From: Pseudomonadota bacterium | Lineage (GTDB): Bacteria > Pseudomonadota > Gammaproteobacteria > Burkholderiales > Burkholderiaceae_E | Length of the DNA stretch: 44,300 bases | Assembly: GCA_029779435.1 (NCBI GenBank) | Contig: JAKPAM010000052.1 | Location: 1-44,300 of the forward strand | Reading direction: 5' to 3' | Part shown: in pieces, positions 1-8,383 of the stretch | Position numbering within the stretch: the first letter of the stretch is position 1 | How the letters are laid out: each line of letters opens with the position of its first letter | Translations under genes and position numbers: made by a program | The notes under the pieces: model-generated | The model's input: only the letters and a program-made list of their open reading frames with translations | Told to the model about the DNA's origin: nothing | Databases searched by the model: none

Positions 1-1545
1 GGTGTCGACGTCATCGCCGGCCAGACGATCTCGATCGCCGACATCGATGGCGCCAAGCTGCGCTATGTGCCGGCCGCCGACGCCAATGACGACAACACTG
101 CATTGGCCGATCGCCAGTGGCAGTTCTCGGTGCAGGACGCCACCGGCACCTACGCCGCCAGCCCGGGCACGATGACCCATTCGATCGCGCCGATCAACGA
201 CACGCCGGTCATCACCAGCAACGGCGGCGGCGCGACGGCCAGCATCAGCATTCCCGAGAACACCACCGTCGTCACCACCGTCACCGCCTCCGACGTCGAC
301 GGGCCCTCGATCACGTTCTCGATCGCCGGCGGCGCCGACGCCGCCCGCTTCGTCATCGACCCGGTCACCGGCGTGCTGTCGTTCAGCACCGCTCCCGACT
401 TCAACGCGCCTGCGGACGACGACGGCGACAACGTCTACCACGTGATCATCCGAGCCAGCGACGGTTCGCTCGACGCCACCCAGGCGCTCGTCGTGACACT
501 AACCCATTCGGGTAACCCGACGGATCCCACCGATCCCACCGATCCCACCGAGCCAACGGATCCGGTCGATCCCGCCGACCCGATCGAACCGGGCAGCCCC
601 GTGACGCCGACCGACCCTGGCACGCCACACCCCTCCGATCCCGGCGCTCAGACGCCGCCCGATCCGTCCTCACCGACGCCCTCCGGCCCCCCCAACGTCG
701 TCCCGCCCCCGGACGAGGGGCGGCGCGACACCACCACCGATGGCACCGCCTCCACCGACGACGCCGGCACTTCCACTCCGACCTCGGCCGCTCGCCCCGA
801 CACCGATCCGGTCCGCAACGGCCAGAACGCCGGCGACGAATCGCGCACCTCGACCAACGCCTCGCCCCCCGCCATCAGCAACCCGCTCGCGGCCCCCAAC
901 GACACCAATGCACGGCTGCGCGCGCAACTGGAAGCCCAGATCACCCGGTTCGGTGCCGAGGGCTGGCGCAAGGTCGATCCGTCGGCCCTGCACGCCCTCG
1001 CCAGCTCCGCGATCGAAACGATCGTCACGGACTCGCCGGCACGACGCGCGCCTCACGACCTGCACCGCCTGTTCGAGATCCTGCGCGCGCAGGCCGCGCA
1101 CACCGACGCCGCATCCTCGACGCTGACGCCGGCCTATACGACGACGATGCTCGCGAGCGGTCCCGAACGCCTCGACGGACTGCTCGAAGACGACGTCTCG
1201 ATCCAGCGCTACCGGTTCGCGCTCAACGGCTTCGAAGCCGGCGGCCTGATGATGTCGATCGGCATCGTGATCTGGCTGACCCGCGCCGGCACGCTGCTCG
1301 GTGCCATGTGGTCGACGCTGCCGGCATGGCGCACGTTCGATGCGCTGGCGCTGCTGGCGCGCGACGAGCAGCGCGACGACGACCAGGACCGCGCGCATCA
1401 AGACGACGAGGAAGCCGGCATCGCGGCGGTGCTGACCCGCTTCGACGATGACGCCACGATCATCGACGAGGGCAGGCCCGTCGGCGACGATGACGACTTC
1501 GCGCTGACCGCTGCCGTCGACCGCCAAGAGGACCTGCCTCGCTAG
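1..1545 (+). CDS. C-terminal part of a large cadherin-repeat surface protein
   Basis: The reading frame is open from base 1, so the gene starts upstream and only its last 514 codons are here. The visible part has two repeat-like beta domains: one ends in SIAPINDTPVIT, and a cadherin-like one contains IPENTTV, VTASDVDGPSITFSI and a calcium-binding-type DFNAP motif. A Pro/Thr/Asp linker follows, with tandem TDP units around 517-560, then a low-complexity Ser/Thr/Pro stretch. An alpha-helical region and one hydrophobic segment (about bases 1240-1310) precede an acidic Asp-rich tail that ends in the cytoplasm by inference. Repeated cadherin/VCBS-type modules are typical of giant adhesins and biofilm proteins. 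The C-terminal membrane segment is odd, because type I-secreted adhesins such as LapA end in an RTX signal. The downstream transport-like genes suggest that this protein is their substrate. Confidence 0.8.
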   Translation, partial: GVDVIAGQTISIADIDGAKLRYVPAADANDDNTALADRQWQFSVQDATGTYAASPGTMTHSIAPINDTPVITSNGGGATASISIPENTTVVTTVTASDVDGPSITFSIAGGADAARFVIDPVTGVLSFSTAPDFNAPADDDGDNVYHVIIRASDGSLDATQALVVTLTHSGNPTDPTDPTDPTEPTDPVDPADPIEPGSPVTPTDPGTPHPSDPGAQTPPDPSSPTPSGPPNVVPPPDEGRRDTTTDGTASTDDAGTSTPTSAARPDTDPVRNGQNAGDESRTSTNASPPAISNPLAAPNDTNARLRAQLEAQITRFGAEGWRKVDPSALHALASSAIETIVTDSPARRAPHDLHRLFEILRAQAAHTDAASSTLTPAYTTTMLASGPERLDGLLEDDVSIQRYRFALNGFEAGGLMMSIGIVIWLTRAGTLLGAMWSTLPAWRTFDALALLARDEQRDDDQDRAHQDDEEAGIAAVLTRFDDDATIIDEGRPVGDDDDFALTAAVDRQEDLPR

Positions 1546-1581
1546 CGCGGCCCCTATCGACTCCTCACCCACCACCGGCGG

Positions 1582-1614
1582 CGTCCGCTTATCCGGCCAA
1601 CGACGTCCGCTTAT
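1582..1614 (+). repeat. 11-bp direct repeat pair
   Basis: CGTCCGCTTAT occurs twice, at 1582-1592 and 1604-1614, with starts 22 bp apart, which is about two helical turns. The pair lies in the 211-base gap between the adhesin stop and the HlyD-like gene. Same-face direct repeats of this spacing can be a regulator site. No regulator is identified, and chance cannot be excluded. Confidence 0.35.
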
Positions 1615-1756
1615 GACCGGCTCTCATCGCGATCGCCGTCGGTGGACCGCAACGCCCGAGCCTTTGATTGATACCGACAGACCGTCGATCGGGTCACGCT
1701 ACTTCCGCCGCAATGGAGCCGGATCATTGATCAACGATCTAGCGCGACCTCAACCG

Positions 1757-3208
1757 ATGTCTCAGTCGTTGCAGGCCGGCGAGCGCGCGCTCCAGCAGAG
1801 CGTCACGACAGCCGGAACCTCCCAGTCCAAGCGCAGCCAGGCCTTGTTGTCGGCGGTGGGTGCCACGCTGCACCAATCGTCGTTCCAGCCGGCGGCGGTG
1901 GCATTCTGCCTGCAATTCGTTTCCGCGCTGGGTGCGCTGCGCGCGACGCTGGCCCGGGTGGCGGGCGACGAGCTGAAGATCGTCGCGCTGTCGCACGGCA
2001 GCCCCGACGGCCTGGACCGCAAGACCACCGAACTGCTGCTCGGCGCGATGAACGAGTGCCGCGACCAGTCGATGACGATCGTCGTTCCCGATGTCGAGCG
2101 GCGCGCCCGGGCCATCGACGCCAACACCCGCCGCCTGCGGCAGTTGACGCAAGGCCGCGTGCTGTCGATTCCGATCGGGCAGGACGGCCGGGTCGCCGCG
2201 GTGGTGACGATCGAGATCGAACCGTCGCGGCTCGCCGATGCCGACGTCGCCGAAGCCGTCCGGTTGTGCGAGGACATGGTCGTGCTGACGGCCCCTTATC
2301 TGCTGGCGTTGCAGCGCGACGAACGCGGCGCCTTCGAACGGCTGCGCGACCGCGTGCGGCGTGCGGCCTCGGCCCGCGCATCGCACCGCCTGCGGCCCTG
2401 GCATGCGGCGGCCGGCGCGCTGGTGCTCGCCGTCGCCGTGCTCGCGCTGGTGCCGATGGCAGTGACCATCGGCGCGCCGGCGCGCGTCGAAGGTTCGGTG
2501 CAGCGAGTGATCGCGGCGCCGGTCGACGGCTTCATCAAGTCGGTCGCCGTGCGCCCCGGCGATGCGGTCAAGCAGGGCCAGGTCGTCGCCGAACTGATCG
2601 ACCGCGACCTGCAGCTCGAGCGCAGCAAGTACCAGGGCGAGATCGCCCAGCACGAGAACGCCTACGCGGCCGCGATGGCCCGCGCCGAGCGCGCGGACAT
2701 GGTGATCCACCAGGCCAGGCTGGCCGAGGCGCGCGCGCAGGCCTCGCTGATCGAGCAGCAGCTCGCGCGGATCCAGATGCGCGCACCGATCGATGGCGTG
2801 ATCCTGCACGGCGACCTGTCGCAGATGATCGGCGCGCCGGTCGACAAAGGCCAGGTGCTGATGACGGCGGCGCCGACCGGCGAGCATCGGATCATCATCG
2901 AGCTGGACGAGCGCGACATCGGCCGGGTGCGGCCCGGGCAACGCGGCCGGCTGTCGGTCTCGGCCCTGCCGTGGGCATGGATGCCGCTGCAGGTGCGGCG
3001 CATCACCCCGATGGCGCAGGTGCTCGATGCACGCAACGTCTTCGAAGTCGAGGCCGTCGTCGAGGGCGGCCCCGCGGAGACGGCCGAGTTGCGGGCCGGG
3101 CTGCGCGGCGTGGTCCGCCTGCACGTCGACGACGCGCCCCCGCTCGGCGTCTGGCTGCGCCGCCTCGCCGACCATCTGCACCGCTTCGCCTGGCGCTGGC
3201 TGCCGTGA
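1757..3208 (+). CDS. GAF-like / HlyD-family inner-membrane adaptor
   Basis: This is a protein of 483 residues from the ATG at 1757. The frame stays open to an ATG at 1613, but the extra 48 residues look unlike protein sequence of this family. Residues about 15-190 look like a cytoplasmic GAF-type sensory fold (VPDVERRARAI, then a strand with SIPIGQDGRVAAVV). One membrane helix lies at about 216-240. The periplasmic part is HlyD-like: a lipoyl-type half (APVDGFIKSVAVRPGDAV) at about 250-282, a coiled coil, a second half (IQMRAPIDGVILHG) and a beta-barrel domain. Membrane-fusion adaptors of this type couple an inner-membrane exporter to the outer envelope, but no ABC ATPase is nearby. The stop overlaps the next gene by four bases (GTGA). 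The family call is solid, the GAF call is tentative. Confidence 0.8.
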   Translation: MSQSLQAGERALQQSVTTAGTSQSKRSQALLSAVGATLHQSSFQPAAVAFCLQFVSALGALRATLARVAGDELKIVALSHGSPDGLDRKTTELLLGAMNECRDQSMTIVVPDVERRARAIDANTRRLRQLTQGRVLSIPIGQDGRVAAVVTIEIEPSRLADADVAEAVRLCEDMVVLTAPYLLALQRDERGAFERLRDRVRRAASARASHRLRPWHAAAGALVLAVAVLALVPMAVTIGAPARVEGSVQRVIAAPVDGFIKSVAVRPGDAVKQGQVVAELIDRDLQLERSKYQGEIAQHENAYAAAMARAERADMVIHQARLAEARAQASLIEQQLARIQMRAPIDGVILHGDLSQMIGAPVDKGQVLMTAAPTGEHRIIIELDERDIGRVRPGQRGRLSVSALPWAWMPLQVRRITPMAQVLDARNVFEVEAVVEGGPAETAELRAGLRGVVRLHVDDAPPLGVWLRRLADHLHRFAWRWLP

Positions 3209-5355
3209 CGACGTCGCCCGTCTACTCCGAGCGCTGGTTCCGCGTCGGCAGCCTGCGGCCGCGGCTCGGCACCATGGTGCGGATCCGCAGGCAGGTGGTG
3301 CGCGGCGAGACCTGGATGCTGTTGTCCGGCCACCCGAAGCAGCCCGCGCACCGGCTGGACCATGGCGGCTGGGCCTTCGTCGGACGGTGCGACGGCCGCC
3401 GCACCGTCGACGACATCTGGCGGGCGATCGTCGCCGACAACGCCGATGATTCGCCGACCCAGGACGAGATCATCGGCCTGCTGATGCAATTGCACGACGC
3501 CGATCTGATCGACGTCGACAACCAGTCCCAGATCGCCGCGCTCGAACGCCGCCGCGGCAGCCGTCGTCGACGCGCGCGCCGCGCCCGGCTCAATCCGCTG
3601 GGTTTCCGGGCCACGCTCGGCAACCCGGGCGCGATGCTCGATCGGCTCGCGCCGCTGCAACGCCTGCTGTTCTCGCGAACCGGGATGGCGGCATGGATCG
3701 CGCTGGTCGCGATCGGCCTGTTCACGTGGATCGCGAACTGGGACGAGGCCGCCGACCATGCGGCCCGCTGGCTGACCACCCCGCGCTACCTGCTGATCGC
3801 GTGGCTGTGCTATCCGGTGATCAAGCTGATCCACGAGACCAGCCACGGGCTGGCGATCCGCCGCTGGGGCGGCGACGTGCGCGAATGGGGGCTGGCGCTG
3901 CTATTCCTGACGCCGCTGCCGTACGTCGACGCGTCGGACGCCAGCCTGCTGCCGAACCGCGCGCAACGCGCGCTAGTCAGCGCCGCCGGCATCATGGCCG
4001 AGCTGGCGATGGCGGCGCTCAGCCTGCTCGCGTGGTCGCAGCTCGAACCGGGCCTGATGCGCGACGTGATGTTCAGCATCGCGCTGACCTGCAGCCTGTC
4101 GACGGTGCTGTTCAACGCCAACCCGCTGATGCGGCTCGACGGCTACTACCTGATGTGCGACCTGCTGCACCTGCCGAACCTCGCGATGCGCAGCTCGGCG
4201 TGGTGGCAGGCCTGGCTGGTGCGGCATCTGCTCGGCCTGCGGCACCGGCGCGGGCCACGGCTGCACCGGGCCGAACGCCGCTGGCTCGTGGCGTACGCGC
4301 CGCTGTCCTGGGGTTACCGTGTGCTCGCGTCGGTCTGGCTCGTGATGTGGGCCGGTGCCTCGCATCCGACGCTGGGCGTGGCCGCCGCGGTGGCGATGAC
4401 CGCGATGGTCATCGTGATCCCGGGCTGGCGCACGGTGACCGCGCTGCTGGCCCAGATCCCGGCCGGGCGAGGCCGGCACGCGACGCGGCTGCGGCTCGCC
4501 GGCTGCCTGGCGCTGGCGTTCGCCGTGGTCCCGACGATTCCGCTGCCCGACCGGCTGATGGCGCAGGGCGTCGTGTGGATCGCCGAGCAAGGCCGCCTGC
4601 GCGCCGGAACCGCCGGCTTCATGACCGAGGCGCCGGCCGACGGACGCCGGGTGACGGCCGGCGAGGCGATCGTCACGCTGTCGTCGCCCGAGCTCGACAC
4701 CAGCGTCGAGCGGCTCGCGCAGCGGCGCCACGGCCTGATGGCGGGGCTGTACCAGTCGTTGATCGACGACCCGTACAAGCGCCGCCAGTACCAGGAGGAC
4801 ATCGTCGCGCTCGACGAGCAGGCGGCACTGCTGGCCGAGCAACGCCGCCTGCTGGCGTTGCGTGCGCACGTCGACGGCCGCGTCGCGATCGCTCGGCCGC
4901 AGGACGGGCCCGGACGCTTCGTCGAGCGCGGCACCGAGGTGGGCGTCATCTATCCGGACGCGCCGATGATCGTGCGCGTCGCGGTCGAGCAAGAGGATGC
5001 GGCCCGGCTCGCCGATGCCGGCGGACACGCCTCGGTACGCCTGGCCGGCCGGAGCGGCACGCCGATCGCCGCGCGCATCGTGCACATCGATCCGGCGGCC
5101 GGCGATCGGCTGCCGTCGAACGCGCTGAGCGCGGCGCATGGCGGTGACGTCGTCACCGACCCGTCCGACCGCGACGGCTTGCGGCCGGTGCGCCCGATCC
5201 GGCTGGTCGACGTCGAACTGCCGATCCGCGGCGACGGCGCGGCGGGCAGCCGCGCCTGGGTGCGCTTCGACTTCGGCTGGCGCAGCCTGGGCGCGCAGAT
5301 GCTGCGCCATGCGAGGCAGCAGTTCCTCGTGCATTTCTCGCCGGTGGAATCATGA
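3205..5355 (+). CDS. M50 site-2 protease fused to a HlyD-like domain
   Basis: A GTG start overlaps the previous stop, giving 716 residues. The N-terminal ~110 residues resemble a PqqD/winged-helix module (GWAFVGRCDGRRTVDDIW). A multi-pass membrane domain follows. It carries the zinc-protease motif HETSH at residues 209-213 and the second M50 motif NPLMRLDGYY near residue 305, so the metal ligands look intact. After further membrane helices, residues about 460-716 form a periplasmic HlyD-like part (lipoyl-type MTEAPADGRRVTAGEA, then a helical hairpin and second half). M50 proteases cut substrates within the membrane. Fusion to an adaptor domain is known from uncharacterised families annotated as site-2 protease/HlyD proteins. 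It may cleave or release the C-terminal membrane segment of the adhesin; this is inference. It overlaps the next gene by ATGA. Confidence 0.85.
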   Translation: MTTSPVYSERWFRVGSLRPRLGTMVRIRRQVVRGETWMLLSGHPKQPAHRLDHGGWAFVGRCDGRRTVDDIWRAIVADNADDSPTQDEIIGLLMQLHDADLIDVDNQSQIAALERRRGSRRRRARRARLNPLGFRATLGNPGAMLDRLAPLQRLLFSRTGMAAWIALVAIGLFTWIANWDEAADHAARWLTTPRYLLIAWLCYPVIKLIHETSHGLAIRRWGGDVREWGLALLFLTPLPYVDASDASLLPNRAQRALVSAAGIMAELAMAALSLLAWSQLEPGLMRDVMFSIALTCSLSTVLFNANPLMRLDGYYLMCDLLHLPNLAMRSSAWWQAWLVRHLLGLRHRRGPRLHRAERRWLVAYAPLSWGYRVLASVWLVMWAGASHPTLGVAAAVAMTAMVIVIPGWRTVTALLAQIPAGRGRHATRLRLAGCLALAFAVVPTIPLPDRLMAQGVVWIAEQGRLRAGTAGFMTEAPADGRRVTAGEAIVTLSSPELDTSVERLAQRRHGLMAGLYQSLIDDPYKRRQYQEDIVALDEQAALLAEQRRLLALRAHVDGRVAIARPQDGPGRFVERGTEVGVIYPDAPMIVRVAVEQEDAARLADAGGHASVRLAGRSGTPIAARIVHIDPAAGDRLPSNALSAAHGGDVVTDPSDRDGLRPVRPIRLVDVELPIRGDGAAGSRAWVRFDFGWRSLGAQMLRHARQQFLVHFSPVES

Positions 5356-7364
5356 ACCGGCGCCGCGCATCGCCCCAGGGCGCACTGCCGAGGCCGGGCA
5401 CGGTGTTCGGCGCCTACCCGCTGCGCGGCGACGCCGATTCGCGCCGGCGCGGCTCGTCGCTGCCCGGTTGGCGGGCGGGAGGCGTCTATCGCGACGTCGC
5501 GCGCCGCGCCGAACGATGGTCGACGCGCTGGCAGCAGTACGACGACGATTCCTGGGCGCGCGGGCGCGCCCGGCTGGCCGGCCGCCTCGCACGCGAGGGC
5601 CTGAACCCGACGACGATCGGCGAAGCGCTGGGCTGCGTCGCCGCGCATGCCCGGCGTCACCTGGGCATCGCTTATTTCCCGACGCAGTTCCAGTGCGCGG
5701 CGGCGCTGCTCGACCAGCGGCTCGTCGAGATGGCGACCGGCGAGGGCAAGACGCTGGCCGCCGCGCTGGCCGCCGCCGCGGCGGCATTGTCCGGCATCCC
5801 GGTGCACGTGCTGACGGCCAACGATTACCTGGCGCGGCGCGATGCGGACGAGCTGAGGACCCTGTACGGCTCGCTGGGCCTGACGGTCGCGGCCGCCACC
5901 GAGAGCGAGCGCGAAGGCCCCAGTCCTTATGACGCCGACGTCGTCTACGCGACCGCGAAGACCGTGGCTTTCGATTTCCTGCGCGATCGCGCCGCCTGTC
6001 CCGAACTGGACAACGACCCGCTGCTGCGCGCGGCCGCGGCCGCGGCCCCGACCTCGACCATGACGAGCCGCGCCGGGTCCGGCGCGGGCGGCGACGCGGG
6101 AACGAGCCGGCTGCGGCTGCGCGGCCTGTGCATGGCGATCATCGACGAGGCCGACAGCATCCTTATCGACGAGGCGCAGACGCCGCTGATCCTGAGCTTC
6201 AGCCGGCCCGATCCCGACGAACGCGCCCGGCTGTGGCAGGCGCTGGACTGGGCCGGGCGGCTGCGGGCCGATGTCGACTACGTGCTCGAACACCATGCGC
6301 GCCGCGCCCGGCTGACCGACGCCGGCCGCGAGACGCTCGCGCGGGACCGCGACGAATATCGCGGCTTCGGCCTGAACGACGCGCATCGCGAGGAACTGAT
6401 CGAGCAGGCGCTGACCGCGCTGCACCTGATGCGCCGCGGCGTCGACTACATGCTCGACGAAGGCGAGGTGCTGATCGTCGACGCGGTGACCGGCCGCTCG
6501 GCGCCCGGCCGCGTCTGGTCGCGGGGCCTGCACGGCCTGGTCGCGCTGAAGGAAGGGCTGGATCCGCCCGACCCGACCAGCACGCTGGGTCGCACGCTGT
6601 ATCCGAGCTTCTTCCGGCGCTACCACCATCTGTGCGGCCTGAGCGGCACGCTGCGCGAAGTGCGCACCGAGTTGCGCCGCGACTACGCGCTGCGGCTGTT
6701 CGAGGTGCCGTTGCGCCGGCCGTGCCTGCGCCGCCGGCTGCCCGACCGGGTGTTCGCCGATCGCGACGGCCTGTTCGACGCCGCGCTTCAGCGCGCGATC
6801 GACCTGGTCGTCGACGAACGCCGCGCGGTACTGCTGACCACCGATTCGATCCAGGACACGCAATGGTTCGCGGACCGCCTCGCGCGGACCGACGTGCCGC
6901 ACGCCGTGCTCAACGCCGCGACGGCCGAGGCGGAATCGGCGATCGTCGCGCAGGCCGGCGCGTCACCGCGCGTCACCATCGCCACACAGATGGCCGGACG
7001 AGGTACCGACATCGCCCTATCGGACGCCGTACGTCGGTCCGGGGGGCTGCACGTCCTGAATCTCCAACACAATCGAAGCAGACGGGTCGACCGCCAGATC
7101 GCGGGACGAGCCGCACGCCAGGGAAGTCCGGGAAGCTACGAGCATTGGCGCTGCCTCGAGGCCGCGCTACGACCGGCCGGCCGGTCGGCGCCGTCATCGG
7201 CGCTAAGCGGCCTCGTCGGCACCGCGCGCCGCCTTTGCGGCGGATCGCTGGTGTCGGCGGCGCAATGGGCCGCCGAGAGCGAGGACGCTTCGCTGCGCCG
7301 CCGGATGTTCGTCGAAGAACGCAAGCTGGCCGATCGATTGCTTTTTTCGCCGCACACGGAATAG
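5352..7364 (+). CDS. SecA-like ATPase (shortened paralogue)
   Basis: The protein has 670 residues, against about 900 for housekeeping SecA. Walker A is GEGKT at 130-134, preceded by a Q-motif-like region (AYFPTQFQCAAALL). Walker B is IIDEADSILIDEAQTPLIL from about 263. The second RecA-like fold has TTDSIQDTQWFADRL, and motif MAGRGTD at 547-553 is followed by GGLHV and the arginine-finger motif QIAGRAARQGSPGS. The wing-domain-type GLHGLVALKEG and CGLSGT motifs are also present. The preprotein-binding part looks reduced and the C-terminal zinc finger is absent, so this is not the general secretion SecA. It is translationally coupled to the M50 gene. I infer that it powers export of, or moves, the neighbouring surface protein. 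Confidence 0.88.
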   Translation: MNRRRASPQGALPRPGTVFGAYPLRGDADSRRRGSSLPGWRAGGVYRDVARRAERWSTRWQQYDDDSWARGRARLAGRLAREGLNPTTIGEALGCVAAHARRHLGIAYFPTQFQCAAALLDQRLVEMATGEGKTLAAALAAAAAALSGIPVHVLTANDYLARRDADELRTLYGSLGLTVAAATESEREGPSPYDADVVYATAKTVAFDFLRDRAACPELDNDPLLRAAAAAAPTSTMTSRAGSGAGGDAGTSRLRLRGLCMAIIDEADSILIDEAQTPLILSFSRPDPDERARLWQALDWAGRLRADVDYVLEHHARRARLTDAGRETLARDRDEYRGFGLNDAHREELIEQALTALHLMRRGVDYMLDEGEVLIVDAVTGRSAPGRVWSRGLHGLVALKEGLDPPDPTSTLGRTLYPSFFRRYHHLCGLSGTLREVRTELRRDYALRLFEVPLRRPCLRRRLPDRVFADRDGLFDAALQRAIDLVVDERRAVLLTTDSIQDTQWFADRLARTDVPHAVLNAATAEAESAIVAQAGASPRVTIATQMAGRGTDIALSDAVRRSGGLHVLNLQHNRSRRVDRQIAGRAARQGSPGSYEHWRCLEAALRPAGRSAPSSALSGLVGTARRLCGGSLVSAAQWAAESEDASLRRRMFVEERKLADRLLFSPHTE

Positions 7365-7369
7365 AACCG

Positions 7370-8377
7370 ATGAGCCACCCTCTTCGTCGAATCGACGGAT
7401 CGCAGCTTCGGCAGACGGCCGCCGCGTGGGCGCTGCCGCTCGTGCTGCTCGGCCTGGGCGCCTCGACACAGGACGCGAACGCGGCTTCCGGCGCGGCCAC
7501 GACGCCTCCGGCCTCGGCCTCGACCGCGAACGCGACGCCGGCCGCCGTGGCGACCGCGATGACGTCGCCGGCAGCCGCCGCTCCGATGCCGGCAGCCGCC
7601 GCATCGGCCGGTGCCCCCACGACCGCCAACAAGGCGCTGGGCTGCCTGATCGAGCCCGACCGCGCCGCCGACGTCGGCTCATCGACGATCGGCATGATCG
7701 ACACGGTCGAGGTCGAACGCGGCGACACCGTGCAGCGCGGGCAGGTGCTGGCGACGTTGAAGTCGGATGTCGAGCGGGCCAACGTCGACGCCGCCCGTAA
7801 CCGCGCCAACAACGACGGCGAGATCCAGTCCGCGCGCGGCCTGCGCGACGGCGCGCGCGAACGGCTGCTGAGCGCGACGCGCCTGTTCCAGCTCGGCGGA
7901 TCGAGCCAGCTCGATCTCGAGCAGGCCAAGTCCGAATACGAATCGGCCGACGGCCGCTATCAGCAGGCGCTGCAGAATAAGCGCACCGCCGACGCCGAGC
8001 TGCAGGTCGCCAGCGCGCAGCTCCAGCAGCGCACGATCCGCAGCCCGTTCGCCGGCGTCGTCGTCGAACGCCACGTGCAGCCGGGCGAGCGCGTCGACGG
8101 CAAGCCGATGTTCCGCGTCGCCACGCTCAGTCCGCTGCGCGTCGAGATCGTCGTGCCGACCGCGATGTACGGCCGGCTCAAGGAAGGCATGTCGGTCAAC
8201 GTCACGCCCGACTACCCGTCGGCCAGGCCGGAAATCGGCCAAGTCGCGCGGATCGATCGGCAGGTCGACGCCGCCAGCGGCACGTTCCGCGCCCGGCTGC
8301 GGCTGCCCAATCCCCAGGGCGACATCCCCGCCGGCCTGCGTTGCACGGTCAGTTGGGACACGCCGACGGGTCGATGA
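7370..8377 (+). CDS. HlyD/RND-type periplasmic adaptor protein
   Basis: The 335 residues start at an ATG five bases after the SecA-like stop. The N-terminus has a signal-peptide-like hydrophobic stretch (AWALPLVLLGLGAS) and then an Ala/Thr/Pro-rich linker to about residue 85. The adaptor body follows: a first lipoyl half (DVGSSTIGMIDTVEVERGDT), a coiled-coil hairpin (about 135-220), a second half (RSPFAGVVVERHVQPGERV) and a beta-barrel (VEIVVPTAMYGRL). It resembles RND-type membrane fusion proteins, but no RND pump is next to it, so it probably works with the preceding three genes. It is the second separate HlyD-type protein of the cluster, in addition to the fused domain of the M50 protein. 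Confidence 0.82.
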   Translation: MSHPLRRIDGSQLRQTAAAWALPLVLLGLGASTQDANAASGAATTPPASASTANATPAAVATAMTSPAAAAPMPAAAASAGAPTTANKALGCLIEPDRAADVGSSTIGMIDTVEVERGDTVQRGQVLATLKSDVERANVDAARNRANNDGEIQSARGLRDGARERLLSATRLFQLGGSSQLDLEQAKSEYESADGRYQQALQNKRTADAELQVASAQLQQRTIRSPFAGVVVERHVQPGERVDGKPMFRVATLSPLRVEIVVPTAMYGRLKEGMSVNVTPDYPSARPEIGQVARIDRQVDAASGTFRARLRLPNPQGDIPAGLRCTVSWDTPTGR

Positions 8378-8383
8378 GCGACG

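Noticed and set aside
517..560. Tandem GATCCCACC units as a possible CRISPR or regulatory repeat
   Set aside because: They are in frame and encode TDP units of a proline-rich linker, without spacers.
670..1575. Long minus-strand open frame opposite the adhesin
   Set aside because: Arg/Gly/Val-rich shadow of a GC-rich coding strand with no motif; the plus-strand frame has clear domain structure.
1613..1756. N-terminal extension of the HlyD-like protein
   Set aside because: Open frame, but the 48 residues look non-coding; the ATG at 1757 is the better start.
1739..5334. Long minus-strand open frames opposite the HlyD and M50 genes
   Set aside because: No recognisable domains, and they lie exactly antisense to proteins with intact catalytic motifs.
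4950..6902. 650-codon minus-strand frame across the M50/SecA junction
   Set aside because: Composition is Arg/Gln/Ala-rich without motifs, and it crosses two real genes.
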